This document shows positions 23,098-35,230 of a stretch of DNA of 64,000 nt, piece by piece. The position numbers were made by a program, and so were the translations under genes. This DNA is from Vinca minor (Eukaryota > Streptophyta > Magnoliopsida > Gentianales > Apocynaceae), in contig JAOCZM010000164.1 in the NCBI GenBank assembly GCA_026122235.1, positions 434,001 to 498,000 of the forward strand. Reading direction: 5' to 3'. The notes below the pieces were generated by a model. That model was not told the DNA's origin. It ran no database searches and was given only the letters and a program-made list of their open reading frames with translations. Position 1 is the stretch's first letter; every line of letters begins with the position of its first letter.

Positions 23098-25141
23098 CTA
23101 GTTTTTCACTAACCGCTCAAGGACAGATTTTCCTTCCTTGTACTTCTGGCTCTTCTCATGAGCAGTTTCCTGAAAATTAACCGCATAAATAGTTGGTTCA
23201 TACAAGCAAATTTCTAGTAGATGGCGATTCTTGAGAGTCGGCCTTGAGAACTTACATATTTCCATCCGACATATGAGCCACAACGGACGCAGAAAATGTC
23301 AGCAACAGTGTGCATTCCAGTCATCATCAGTCTTTCTTCACTCGCTCCAGAAGTGACATTCGCCCTGCCAAAACAAATGCAAAATGAAAACTTTCTCCTC
23401 TCCCCCAATCCTCCTTCCCCAGCTCAAGATGATATTTTGTTAAACTTTTATAACAAAACGCTTCTGTTAGTTGTCCGAAAGACTGACAGTTAATAATTAA
23501 TCCTAGAATGCTTTCAGCTTTCCCTTCAAAACGCTATCAGTCCACCCAACTGAATCAAACATTACAAAACATAGTAGTAAAATTGTTCAGGAAGAACAGG
23601 AGGAACGCCAAATCTTATAAACCCTGATGTAAAGGAAAAACGGCATACATGTTAAATCACCTCGAGGCTTCATCAAGTGTTTAAATAACACATATCTGTC
23701 TCCAATAAATTGTTATTCAACTGTAAGACTGAGTTTGCTTGAAAACTTACACCTTATTGAAGAGATAAGCCTTCCCGTGCCTGCAGTGGAAAGACTGAAG
23801 GAAAGGACAGATGGAAACGGCTAAGTCAGATTGCTAATGACCAAAACTCCAAAAGAAAAAGAGAGATTGGCCAATTTGGATAGCAACATTTTACAAAAAT
23901 AAGATACCAAGTCATCAGAAGATCCAAAATAACTATCAACGCATTCCTCATTTAACTTCACTTCAATACAAAGTCTCTATACACTATGGTTTTTCCTCAT
24001 CGAGTGTTTGGCCATTATCAAAGCTTTCAAAAGATAAGCAATCTAAAACTGCGATAATGTTCAATGTAAGTATGAATGCTGGTGTCACATACACATTTAA
24101 AGGTTATTCCCTTGGATAAATGCATAAACAATCGTCAACTAATATAGAATTCCAGCAACACTAAGCAAAAGGGAAGCATGTCTAATTTATCAAAACAATA
24201 TGGAAATGAATGCAAGCCGTGAAAATTAAACTAACGACATTTTGAAAGAGTGCACTTATAAAGGAGCTCATAAACACATGGAGAGTTGAGGAAATTGATA
24301 GTGAAAGACGCTAAGAAGCACTCTATCTCGAATACAACAATCGAATAACCTATCACTTTGAGACTAGATTATAGTCCCAAATGCACTTGCAGAAAGACAA
24401 AAATCGCTCTACTTTGAATTATCACTTGCTGATACTATTCATTTTTTCTATTATCACGCCAAGACAAGAACACGATTATACGGTAATACTACTTAGGCAG
24501 TTAGACACCCGTCTCGCCCCACCCCCTCCCCTCCCATACCCCCTCCTTCCAGGAAGTAATTCTCCAGGAGTCCCTGATCAAGTTTGAATCTTTTAAGGCA
24601 ATCTAAATTAAAATGTTCAATGAAATCTATAGAGCATCACTCTTTAGATCAATTTGATAAAAATTAATAATCCACAGGATACTTTGATCTTAGTCCCTCG
24701 TACTATAATTTGAAAAAATCATCATCCCCAAGCAACATAAAGTTCCATCCAGACATCTATTGCCTTAATAAAATTGATTCGGAAACATAATTTTTCATCA
24801 GGCAAGTAAGTCACCATAAGCAAACAATCAGTCCACAAAGCATCAAAAATCCCAGTTCATCACCAAAACCACATAACCAACTAAATTTATATATAAACAC
24901 AACAACAACAACAACAGTAACATAACTCATTAGACAGACTTAACATCTGATAATAAATACACAAAGTAGCTTATCACAGATAAATTTATTAACTAAAATT
25001 CTTGCAGGAAAATATTGATGAATCAAGGATAAGAAAGAAAGAGACCTTGGAAACGACGTCTTGACAAAGAGCAAGATGGGTCCCACAGTGCTTGCAGCTG
25101 TAGATCTTCCCTTCCAGAGTCATCACAAACACCCTCCCCAT
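23098..25141 (-). CDS. Yippee-like zinc-binding protein, four exons
   Basis: Small protein of the Yippee/YPEL family, which has a single Yippee/Mis18-type zinc-binding fold; its molecular role in plants is poorly defined. Exons in coding order: 25046-25141, 23751-23794, 23256-23364, 23098-23169, giving 321 nt and 106 aa. Introns read GT/AG. Exon 1 holds the first zinc pair CKHC (GKIYSCKHCGTHLALC), exon 2 the HCRHGKAYLFNKV block, exon 3 SEERLMMTGMHTVADIFC with the second pair CVRCGSYVGWKY, and exon 4 AHEKSQKYKEGKSVLERL before TAG. This is the full family pattern. The ATG at 25141 begins MGRVFVMTLEG, the usual plant start. A Stowaway MITE sits about 265 bp upstream. Confidence 0.93.
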
Positions 25142-25404
25142 TCTTCCTCCTCTCTCTTTCTCTATCTACCTACTTTTTTCTTCTTTTCTTTTCCCAATAG
25201 AAATTAAGAGTAAAAACAAGAAGACACAAAAACAAATGTGAAAATCAAGACAATCCCATAAGAATAGAAAAAGAAAAAAGAAAAAAGAAAAAAAATGTGG
25301 GTTATCAAGAAAACCGATCAAAAATTATATTCATAGTCTATGATTTATGAGGAGTTGTATTGAGTGTGGATAAAGCATTGATTTTGAAGAAAGTATAGTA
25401 TATA

Positions 25405-25625
25405 CTCCCTCCGTTCCAAATTATCTATTCATATCTTATTTAATGTTAGTCACAATTTAATTTTACATTCTCTTCTCTTTATATTCTTCTCTCTCTAACA
25501 TTTAATGTAAGGGATAGTATTAAAAAAATCACTATTAATGAACCCTTTATTTAGAAAATACATAAATAATTTGGGACAAATTAAAAAAGAAATGTGGAGA
25601 AATAATTTGAGACGGAATATTAGTT
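25405..25625. mobile_element. Stowaway-type MITE upstream of the Yippee gene
   Basis: Left end CTCCCTCCGTTCCAAATTAT after a TA; right end decayed (AATTTGAGACGGAATATTAG). It lies in the likely promoter of the minus-strand gene and could influence it, though nothing in the sequence shows that. Confidence 0.7.
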
Positions 25626-25639
25626 AGGAGGAAAACAGA

Positions 25640-26905
25640 GGAAATGGTGAAGAATATAAAAAGAAAAAGAAAAAGTACCTAATAAGAAACGGAAGGTGTA
25701 AGAAATACGGGTGAGGTGAACAAGTCTCAAACACACATTCCAAGTTTACACGTATTCCTATATCATCATTGTCGTCGTCATCTCATCCCAATTGTAAAAT
25801 GGAAAATTCTAATATATGGCTGCTTTGTACGACTGACTTCACAGTGAAAATTTTTCATGAGAGTCAATGTCTATTGTGAGAATTAAACCCTCGTCAACGA
25901 TAAGGCATTTGACAACTCCAATCAGTTGCCTTAAAGCTCGGGATTACCTACCCCTTTATTTATAGAACTTCTTCCTGTTCTTTTCTTTATGTATGACTCT
26001 AGCATTGCCCATTAAAGGTTAGGAAGCTGAAATACATAGTTCTATAGGCCCAAATAATAGAATTGGACTTTTGATCATGCATTTTTCAGGCTCATACATA
26101 CCCAAATGAGGAATATAATCTTAAAACTGGGCTTCAATATATAGTAAGCCCACATGCAATTTGGGTTTATTGTTTCCACTTTCTTCTTTCAGCAAAAAGC
26201 AAACGGTCACCACGTGCTCGCAACGCGACACATGAGTCTGACAACACTCACGATCATCTACTTGGCAATCGAACTCGCTTTATGCCAAAAGGGATATCCC
26301 AAAATAATAGTGGGTACTTAGACCCACCTTATATACCAGTCACAACTTTCATTCTTATCTAATATGAAACCATTTCCCATATGGGTCTGGGTTTCACACA
26401 AATACGATTTGAAATTTGCCTTAGTAATATCGCCAGTTGGTTGGAATGCTCCATATTCTAATTGAAGCATCCAAATTTATGCCAATGTAGGTAAAAATCT
26501 CCATAAAAAAAAAGATAAACTTGCGAATATTTGCTGATCGGATATAACTGTTAAAAAAATTTCTCAAATAAATCTTTCTTTTAATAGATCTCTTATTGTT
26601 TCTCAATTTTTGGAGAATGCATCCTTGTATTATTGTAAGTTCTCTCTTCTAAACATTTTTTAAAAGTAAATATTTCTTTTAATAGATTTTTTTATTGTTT
26701 CTCAATTTTTGAAGAACGCATCATTGTATTATTGTAAGTTCTCTCTTTTAAACATTTTTTGAAAGTAGATGACAAGTTTTAAATATTAATCTTGTTGAAT
26801 CTGTTTTTTTCACCGCATCGTGTATAATGAGAATTATAAGAGTAACTAATATTGCAAAATTGCTGAATTTTCTACTAGCAAATCACAATGATTCATTCCA
26901 TATCA
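25640..26905. other. Intergenic DNA with a short tandem duplication
   Basis: No gene. A unit of about 100 bp (CTTTTAATAGAT ... TTATTGTTTCTCAATTTTTG ... TTGTATTATTGTAAGTTCTC) is present twice in tandem, near 26572-26670 and 26672-26770. A segment near 26215-26325 resembles one near 59725-59855, so it is an unclassified dispersed repeat. Confidence 0.5.
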
Positions 26906-26913
26906 CTTTGATT

Positions 26914-27082
26914 CAGGGACGAAGCCAGGAATTTAGCGTTGGGGGCGAAACTGCAATAGTATGTCGAATTACATATAAAAACAAAAAAAAATCTTGAGGT
27001 ACAAAACTGATAAAATATTCCGAACTACATATAAAATTTACTATGCCTAGTATTATTTTTAAAAATCTCGGGGGCGTCCTTG
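26914..27082. mobile_element. hAT-type MITE (CAGGGACGAAG family), copy 1
   Basis: Left end CAGGGACGAAGCCAGGAATTT, right end CGGGGGCGTCCTTG. Perfect 8-bp target duplication CTTTGATT at 26906-26913 and 27083-27090. Internal GGCGAAACTGCAATAGTATG and TTTTTAAAAATCTCG blocks are shared with the copies at 40.5, 56.6 and 61.8 kb. Confidence 0.85.
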
Positions 27083-27735
27083 CTTTGATTATACGGACAA
27101 ATATCAGCACGGGTAGTAAATATTAAAAATAAAATAAAAGCAAACCTAATATAAACGGCTCAAAACAGTTGACTTCATATATATTTAACAATTTTTTTTT
27201 TTTATTTTTTTTTTTTTATTTTTTACGAAATTTAAGATAAAATGTCAAAATCCTATTTAGTTCTGCTCTTGGTAGGAAAGCAAAAGAAAACACAAGATAA
27301 TGAAAAGGGTATAATAGCTCATGACAAGGGCTTAATACGCGTAAAATTTTCTTCACCGCATTAGTAGGTTTCGATTTTAATGCTTATAGAGGATTGAAAA
27401 GAACCGCTGAGTCACCTTGATTTACATCCTCCACAATGTCTGTCGGATCGGGTGGTAGGGATTCTGGGGGTGTGGGTATCGCCTTTTGTGTATAAGAGGA
27501 TTGAAAGGAAAGGTGTACTTGCTACCGACACTTGAGAAACCACATATATTCTCCATTTTCACTTTTTTTTCTATTAAGGCTAATTTATTGCAAGTCATTG
27601 AATCGGACAGTTGCACATGGACTTTTGATTTTCTATGTTCTTCAATAACAAATATTAAAGATAACTAAAGAATTATGTATAACAGAATGAACGAAATATA
27701 CTAACAACCGTTAAGTCGAGAGTTCGAGTCATATT

Positions 27736-30700
27736 TGTAATATCCGTAATTTTTTGACTATATAATTATGTGTTTTAATTACGTTATTACATGTTTTTAA
27801 TGCTTTATAAAATGTTGGCATGAATTAATTGTTTAATTATTATGTGTCACTTAACATGTTTATGTGTTATATGTATCTAATTGATGTTTGAGGTTGTGTG
27901 AGGGCATGAGTGCACCTTGTGTGAGATGTGAGGGACCTAAAGAGCAATTAGAATTGAATGGGGAGGGAGTTATGGCTGGTTTTTTCCGGTCATTTTGGAG
28001 GTTACTAAAAATTGATAAGAAAAGAGAAGAGAAAGAGAAAGAAAAGAGAGGAAAATTTGAAACTTGGAGAGAACTTTTGAGTGAGAAATCCTTGTCGGAT
28101 TTGAGTGAGCCTTATTTCAAAGTTGATCATCTCGGAACGAACTACGCGGTAGGGAAGCGGATTTTCATTTGGAGTTCGGAGTGGAGAGTTATCGCACCAG
28201 GAAAAGGGGGCTATTTTCTGGGATTTCTGCACAACTTTTCTTGGTGATTCTTGTCTTTCTTTGTTAATTTTGAAGGTATGGATCCTACCCTTTGTTGTGT
28301 TGGATGTTAGAACCTTTATATACTACTTTAATTATGTACTATTAGAGAATAAACTGTTGTATTAATGTATTCTTACCAATTGAATAAAATGCTATGGAAT
28401 TCGTGAATTTGTGCTTGCCATCTGATATGTGAATTGAGGATTTGTATTTGATTTACTCAGCTGCTTATACTTGTTCAAGTTTTGCATCATTGAACTATTT
28501 GGCGTCGTCTTAATTGGTTGAGTCAAGTCGTCTTATTTGGTTTTGGTCGACCGAGTCGCCGCCTCATTTTGAGCTCGTGTCTAGAATCACTAAATGACAG
28601 GACTCGTTCGAAGGATATAAACGTGACTTCTATGAAGTGCAGATCCCGAGGGATTGCGTGTTATATGTGACACTTCATGGACCTTCACCTGATGAGGGAA
28701 AATCATTGGGGACTGTAACGGTTTTGTGGAGTCTAAGGTGTTGGATGATGATACAACGTAGGATGAGTCCTTAAAGCATGAACCCGTTCGTTCATAGGAC
28801 AAAACTGAACCCGTGTGTTGAACTATTTGATTTTTCCTAGTTTGGATTATAACTAGGGTCGTTACAGTCATAGCAGTCAAACTCGCAAGTTGACTCGCCT
28901 GATGAAGAACCGCAAGGTTCGGCTTAAGTTTGAGCCCGATCTTTCTTCAATTCTCGAACTAGTTTCTATGGGAATTCAATCAACGCAACACTAAGGGAGG
29001 TTAATTTACAATGGAGGCTGAAACACCACAACTAGAGAAACAAGCTAGTTGATACAGTAACTCAAAGAATGAATGAAGTTCTACATAGAAGTTCAAACAC
29101 GAGAAGCTAAGGAATAACCTTACCAAAATATCAATATATCTAACGTAAATATTAAAGTGGCCGAAATCTCCCTTTAATAGGTTGAGATTTCGGTTACAAC
29201 CATAAAAAGAAATAAGAGTCCTTAAAGGATTAAGACTCTTGAAAACAAATAAGAGTCCTTGAAGAATTAGGACTCTTGAATAACAACTTGCTATCAAGTA
29301 ACTACCTAAACAAATAAAGTGGCGGCTAGAATCAATCTAACTACGAATCTATGAAGAGTCCTAGTTGCATTAGGACTCTTTATTAACCAACTAACTAACA
29401 CATGGACAACATGTCCTTTATTATAGCAACTACTTGCTATACACGAAATTAAGTAAATAATAAAGCTGGAAAATAATTAAAGTCTAGCATAGACTTTAAT
29501 TGTACACAAAAAAGTCTAAAATGCCCCTTTTAAATTCGTCCCGATTACGGGACGACTTGTTGGGCCAACTTACACGACGATTTCGGATGTCAAGAAGGCA
29601 GAATCTGATCTCGGGTTCTCATGAAAGTTGTAGATCTGCCTCTTATCTTTAATATGCAACTGGAATCAGCTCCATTGGATAAACGGATAGAAAGTTATGA
29701 CCATTACGCCAAAGCTGTTGTAAAGGCTGTCCAATCCCTCATCATCTTGTATGATTACTAAAACACCCTTCTTAGCCTCTTTGCTTGATAGGGCCTAATT
29801 GTATACTTGTGAACTTGAGAGGCTGCCTTTTATATTCTATGTGTAACTTAGCATCCTCTTTGTATTTTAATATACGAACCAATGATGTAGTTATCTGCTT
29901 CATATTCCTCGTTCTACGCTTCGTCCTTGGTCTATGTATGTGACCCTTTGACTTGGGAAGCCTCGAGGCTGGTACCGTATCACGTAGGATCGTACGATCC
30001 TACGAGTTTTAAGGGGTCTTCCGAGTTAGATCCTACGTAGGATCGAAAATCTGGTAGGATCGGAGTAAACTCGGTAGGATCGGTGTAGGATCGTTACGAT
30101 CCTACCGATCCTACGAGTCTACTCAAACTTTTTTTTTTTTTTTTTTGCTGAAACACTTTATATTTTTTCTGTATATTTTTTTTTATCATTTCTTATACTC
30201 ATAACTGATACTTTAAGATGTATACAAATTTATATTTCTCAGGAGATATTTGAATCTTAATTAAAAATTGAAATTACGCACATTATACCAATTAAATTAA
30301 CTCCGATTGACTTTTTTGCTGAATCATTAAAAATGAAGTTTCGCCATTTGAATCATGTTTCAATAACAGGTAAATTATTTGCTTTCAAATTATATCTCAC
30401 TTCTTGTTATTGCTAATTTTACAGAATCTTTTTACATTGCCTTTATTTAATTTTGTTAACTTCAAATTAAATTTAATAAACATGTTTAATTTTAGTACAT
30501 GATGTTAATAACTTGAATGATTTTCTTTGAGTATTTGATTATCTTTTTTTCTTTAAAACACTTTAAATTTGTGATTGAAATGTGTTTCTAAGAGTACATA
30601 TATATTTTCAAATAATTTTTTAAATTAAGTAGGATCTACGATCCGAGTTACGATCCTACGATTCAACGATCCTCATATGCCCTTCCGATCCTACGTAGGA

Positions 30701-31713
30701 TCGCGAGTTTGACTGTCTTGGTTACAGTTATTGTTGTATAGTCGTGAATAGATACCTGAGCTCGAAGTGTGGGAAGTCGTGTCATAGCAATACCTTTGTT
30801 CGTAGTGTCTAGGCATGTGTGTGATCGCGTGTCCCGTATGGGCAGAGCATGGTGCTTGTCGTACAATCGGTTGTGTGTAGTTATTTGATTAATTGTTGTT
30901 TCTCACTTGCTTATCTTGTTTGGGGTCTTGATTCTTACTTGGTTTTATTGTCAAAAAATGTATTTTCTGGGTTGGGAACACTTGGTGCAGAAATGAGGAT
31001 TTCATGTACAAATTTGTACATGAAAAACAGGTTTCTGCAGCCTGCAGACGAAGCATTCGTCATTACCTTCGTCCGCAGCAACTACTGGGAGCTTTTAAAT
31101 TGCGGACGATACCTTTCGTCCGCAGCTTCTGGTGCTTTCTGCGGACGATACTGTGGACGATTGGTTCGCCCACTGTCTGTGTTGAAGTGTTTTTCACTTC
31201 TTTCTGTTTTGCGATTCACGTACTGTAATCCGTGCATGTTGTATACTGTTTTGAACATGTTTCGGTACCACTGCATTGTGCATCCTGTCTAGCCTTGTTA
31301 TTGCTTGAGGACGTGTCGGGAATGGGAAAACTATTTCGAGTCTTGCTTGCATTATATGTTATTTTGTACAGGGATTATGTTGATCATACTGAGCACCGAA
31401 GCTCAGTCCATTCGCTAATTTGTGCAGGTGAATATGAGAGGAAGAGACTTGGGATGGGGCTTTTGATGAGTGAAGATTAATCAAATTAGAATGAACATTT
31501 TTACCGCTTCCAGTATTTCTTTTCTGAACAGTTATGTACTTTGGTTATGTAATAACATAGTAATTTCCTTTAGTATTTATTTCGCTAGCACACTTTGATT
31601 ATTATGGTTCATAAAGGAAATTCCTTTCATGGTAACTTTGTTCCTGTGACTTTGGTGTCTCATTTACCAATGAGACACTGTCATATCATCATCCCTGATT
31701 ATGGAGTGTGACA
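27736..31713 (+). mobile_element. Long LTR-like repeat, copy 1, with an internal DNA-transposon insertion
   Basis: Starts TGTAATATCCGTAATTTTTT and ends GGAGTGTGACA, i.e. TG...CA. Flanks ATATT (27731-27735) and ATACT (31714-31718) could be a 5-bp target duplication with one mismatch. The inverted copy at 39220-41695 matches it along its whole length except for separate insertions. Without the insertion it is about 2.1 kb. No gag or pol is seen, so a solo LTR of a Ty3-type element is the best guess. Open frames here (27888-28247, 30849-31292) show no known domain. Confidence 0.65.
28868..30720. mobile_element. 1.85-kb non-autonomous DNA transposon with GATCCTACGTAGGATC clusters
   Basis: Inverted ends share CAGTCAAACTCGC (28874-28886, and inverted at 30703-30715). 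GTTACAG is repeated at 28861-28867 and 30721-30727, and the uninserted copy has a single CTGTAAC at 40299-40305. Palindromic GATCCTAC/GTAGGATC motifs cluster at 29980-30120 and 30630-30703. The left half (about 28900-29900) looks like unrelated retroelement-type DNA and may be a further insertion. No transposase is seen. Confidence 0.65.
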
Positions 31714-31719
31714 ATACTG

Positions 31720-31850
31720 GAGGAAAATCATTATTAATCCTGTAAAAAAACTACAAGCAGAAGTCATACACACTAGTCTTTGCAAGTGGCATGACGAATC
31801 ATAAAATTTGGAATTAAATAACAAAGCCACACTTTTATCTCTACTAACAA
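31720..31850. other. Short spacer
   Basis: Unique-looking DNA between the LTR-like repeat and the SINE. Nothing recognised. Confidence 0.3.
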
Positions 31851-31862
31851 ACTACAAAGTGA

Positions 31863-32036
31863 TCACAAGGTCCTTAGCCCAATGGGGACAACAGTTGTGG
31901 GTTTGATACCCTTTTCGCGCATGGAACATTCTTTAAATTGTCTCCCTTTTTAGGGTTATCTTCTCCTCCTCTTGTGAGTTTGCTACTCTCTCCTTTAGGG
32001 TGTACGCCCGCCTGGACTTCAAAAAAAAAAAAAAAA
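31863..32036 (+). mobile_element. tRNA-derived SINE (family A), plus strand, sharp target duplication
   Basis: Begins TCACAAGGTCCTTAGCCC with A box TTAGCCCAATGGGGAC and B box GTGGGTTTGATACCC. The body holds CCCTTTTTAGGGTTATC and TCTCTCCTTTAGGGTGTACG, then an A17 tail. The 12-bp target duplication ACTACAAAGTGA lies at 31851-31862 and 32037-32048. It is the cleanest reference copy of the family in this window. Confidence 0.9.
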
Positions 32037-32144
32037 ACTACAAAGTGAGGGTTGCATTCTTGCCAAATGCATTAAATTTGATCCCTAATATGGTAATTGT
32101 ATACATACAGCTTGAAATAGTCTCTTACTAAAACACACTATGCG

Positions 32145-32560
32145 ATTTAGCTCATGGGCATACATGGAGGTGAGACTGTACCCTTTCAAAATTAATTGGA
32201 AATGAGAGGTGTTAACTCATGAATTTATAAGTTATTTGAATATTCTTAGGCAAGCAATGTAGAACTTTATATTTTAATACTCATTCTCACATCGAGGTGT
32301 GAGTCAACTCGCCTTCCGCCCTTCTTGGGTTAGGCGGAGACAGTTCAAAATCCACCACCCTACTTGGGTCAAGTGGGGACATTCAAAGGTCAAATCTACC
32401 TAAGGGCTACTCTGATACAATGTAAAAATTAGTTCATGTCCTTCATACCCTCTCAAAATCAATTAACAATGAGAAATATTATTTCATAAACTTATAAGGA
32501 ATTTAGATCTTCCTTATACAGACAGACGATATAGAATTTTATATTTCAAAGGAGATTCAA
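32145..32560 (-). mobile_element. Old, degenerate TRIM-like element
   Basis: Two diverged repeats (about 32145-32280 and 32421-32555) share CCCTTTCAAAATTAATTG / CCCTCTCAAAATCAATTA and later blocks. Between them is CTCTGATACAATG, a mutated complement of a tRNA-Met primer-binding site, next to the second repeat, as in the TRIM at 1984. Limits are approximate. Confidence 0.5.
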
Positions 32561-32675
32561 AAAGTTGAATTCAATCCCTTTTTGGTAAAAGAATTAGAAT
32601 GAAGGGAAAAGACGGAAATTGCAAAACCGACAGGAAGGTGAAATATTGAAAGGCAGGAGATATAGCCATACTCAG

Positions 32676-33222
32676 CGGGATACTAATATTAAAGATTGGT
32701 GTATTTGAGGCAAAAGCCCAAAAATAGCAAAGTCTTGGATAAAAATAGCACTTGATTCGGTTATTATGCTTAAATAATTTTGATTTTTTTTAATTATGGA
32801 ACCATATGAATAAGGGAGAAACTCCACAAATAGAAGATTAATGATTCATAGAAATCACTTAGTGAAAAATGACTTGAATAAATCCAACGCGTAATCAATA
32901 ATCTTGTTATATAGAAACAACTAATTATCATGTCTTTTTCGGACGAATCATATAGTTGTATGATTTCATCTACGAAAAAAAGGTTATCAAACGAATTGTA
33001 ATTATGATTGAAATAGTGGAAAGTTGAGTTAATATATGTTCTAAAGTTGAAAATATCATAAAAAAAGAAGAATCTTTTAAATGGAAATCGGGAGTTGAAT
33101 TCATTATAGGAAATATTTATCTTTTTTAAAAGATGACTTGTGCCGCCACTCGGACTCGAACCGAGATGCTCTAGCACTGCTTTCTAAGAGCAACGTGTCT
33201 ACCAATTTTACCATAGCGGCTT
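32676..33222 (-). pseudogene. Nuclear insertion of plastid DNA: trnL-UAG plus 5' part of ccsA
   Basis: On the minus strand trnL-UAG is followed by the start of ccsA, the usual plastid order. The ccsA-like part starts at ATG 33059 and runs to about 32676, roughly 130 codons of a gene normally over 300 codons. Recognisable blocks are VDEIIQLYDSSEK, TRWIYSSHFSLSDFYESL and SFSLIHMVP, then a stop TAA; matching DNA continues beyond the stop. ccsA (plastids) makes a haem-attachment protein for c-type cytochromes, but this copy is truncated, has stops and lacks the C-terminal haem-handling region. It is surrounded by nuclear transposons. Confidence 0.88.
33141..33220 (-). tRNA. Plastid-derived trnL-UAG copy in the nuclear insertion
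   Basis: 80 nt on the minus strand, from GCCGCTATGGTAAAATTGG to GAGTCCGAGTGGCGGCA. The anticodon loop CTTAGAA gives anticodon UAG, and the T arm GGTTCGAGTCC is intact. Compared with the plastid gene as I remember it, three bases differ, all C-to-T or G-to-A. It still folds with wobble pairs, but there is no reason to think it is expressed in the nucleus. Confidence 0.85.
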
Positions 33223-34440
33223 ATCTTGAACTTATAATAGCTTACGAATAAACAATCGTCGAGATTGAAGAAGTCAATTAAGTGTAATAACTTATTCTTT
33301 TGGAGAGGGGGTGAGGGTGGCCAGGGACGAAGACGAAGACAAAGGGGCGGATGGAGGCAGTCCTTCCCGAAACTTTTTAATTTTTTTACTAAATATAATA
33401 AATTTTATATGCAGTTCGGAATATTTGACCAAATTTTTCCCCAATATTTTTTACAATTTTTATATATAGTTCAATATATTGTTACAGTTTTTTACTCCAA
33501 CCTCAAAGTTCTGACCTGAGGTGGGGGTGTTGTTTGGTTTATTATGTGGCCCTCCAAGTCCCTAAAAACCAAAATACTTCACATGGCAATTCGGATCGAA
33601 ACTGAATTGAAAACTAAAACAAAACCAGCTATCCCTAAATGGCAAGAAAGACTTCAAAAGCATGGATCCAATTAAAGTCTGAGGAAATCGTTTCTCCTCA
33701 TACATTTCTATCACCATTTAGAATTTATTATGTGAATATTTCTTTCAATTTCATATATACGTGATAAATTATGAGTGATCGAAAACAGACATAAGAAACG
33801 TGCGTGAAAACATACGATTTATTTTTTGTCATTAGAGCTCCTCACTAGCTCCCTCCTTTAACCAAAGAGATCGGTCCACACAGATCATTCAAAACCTTCA
33901 CACTTCTCTCTCAACTGGCAGTAGTTCTGATTTCACTTTTTTAAACAAATATTCTAGTTCTTGGAGCAAAGAATTTGCCGAGTTGGTAAACAGTCTTTAC
34001 CAAGGGGTGAAAATCGTTTGTTTATGTCTGTATACCTATTCTTATATCCAACTAATAAGAATTTATCATGTGATTATTTTTTTTAATTATATATACACAT
34101 GGTAAATTATTATTGATTGGATACAAAAATGAATTTACAGATATGTACAGACGATTATTTGCTTTTACCGAGTGCATTTGGTTCTAGGTTCGACTTCATA
34201 TAACTTCTCTCCCCCACTTCGAAAAAAAAAAAATATTCTAGTTCTTTTTATTAATAGAAATGAAAAATAGAAAAATATGTCACACGTGGGATGGTGACAG
34301 GTTAGACTGTTAGGTCCATTCGTGCGGTAGAGAAGTGATTACTCTGCAGCGGCTTTTAGTTGCGTTGTGTGGCTTAGTGGTTGGGTGGGGGAAGTTTAGA
34401 AGAAGCGTCTCATTCATTTTGGAAGTCCTGTGTTAAATAA
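33223..34440. other. Intergenic DNA with repeat remnants
   Basis: A degenerate CAGGGACGAAG-type hAT MITE may start at 33320, but no right end is clear. No gene is seen. Confidence 0.35.
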
Positions 34441-34589
34441 AAAAATGAGGCTCTACATAATTGGAGAATAGTGACTTTTAGTTAAATATAACAAAAAAAA
34501 TATTACAATTGTATCATAATTTTTGTTCTCCAAAATATATTAAAGCATTTTAAACAAAATTTTAAAAATATAAATACTGACAAACTTTT

Positions 34590-35230
34590 TTCATTTGAAA
34601 ATAACGATCATTCTAGATTATTTTGCTTCTTGAAGCAAAATAATCAATTAAATCTTCATATTTGATTTGCTCCAAAAGACCATTCTCAATTGCTATCGTC
34701 GCTAATCCATCGAGTCTTTCCTAAAATATTGTATAACGCATGTATGACTTTAACAACTTCAATTTTGAAAAACTCATTTTCGCAAATGCAACAGTAACCA
34801 AAAAAAGTCAACAAAATTTTGTATGCAATTATTGCGTTAGAAAAACAATCTACGGGTGTGCTTGGATTGAGTCTGGTTTGAGTTTGGTCTGATTTGAGAC
34901 TCAAACCCAGACCCAAATCAGCTTTGGATTGAGTCTGGAATTTGGTTTGGGAATGATTTAACACTTCAGATTTCATTCTCAGACTCAATCCAAAGCTGGT
35001 TTGGGTCTGGATTTGAGTCTCAAATCAGACCAAACCCAAACCAAATCCAAACAAGACTCAATCCAAGCACACCTTACACGCTTCAAGAACTATCAAAATA
35101 TCAATAGGTCACATCTTTTCATTAGGCAAGAATTCTCTAAGCAATTTAACCTCTACATTCAAATCATTTCCATCGATATCAGATTGTCCACTATTCATAA
35201 AGGCGTTTCCATCGACTTGATTTGTTATGA
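34590..35230 (-). pseudogene. hAT transposase C-terminal (dimerisation) domain, broken
   Basis: The minus strand reads a recognisable hAT C-terminal region of the TTF-type/zinc-finger-MYM-1-like class: about 35230-35078 gives DIDGNDLNVEVKLLREFLP, and about 34850-34600 gives NAIIAYKILLTFFG, ENEFFKIEVVKVIHALYN and ENGLLEQIKYEDLIDYFAS. The usual ERSFSKLKLIK block is degraded and stops are present. A hairpin MITE splits the domain. Upstream zinc-finger and catalytic parts are not recognisable. Confidence 0.7.
34854..35074. mobile_element. Hairpin MITE inserted in the hAT transposase remnant
   Basis: 221 bp. Inverted arms start GGGTGTGCTTGGATTGAGTC and end with the inverted partner, nearly the whole length pairing as a hairpin rich in GGTTTGGGTCTGG. 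TAC at 34851-34853 and 35075-35077 fits a 3-bp target duplication as in PIF/Harbinger elements. Removing it rejoins transposase-like reading on both sides. Confidence 0.75.

Noticed and set aside
27888..31480. Open frames of 80-147 codons within the long LTR-like repeat
   Set aside because: They show no known domain, and the matching inverted copy at 39.2-41.7 kb does not keep them all open.
33141..33220. Functional nuclear tRNA-Leu
   Set aside because: It is part of a plastid-derived segment with a ccsA fragment, and the base differences fit decay.
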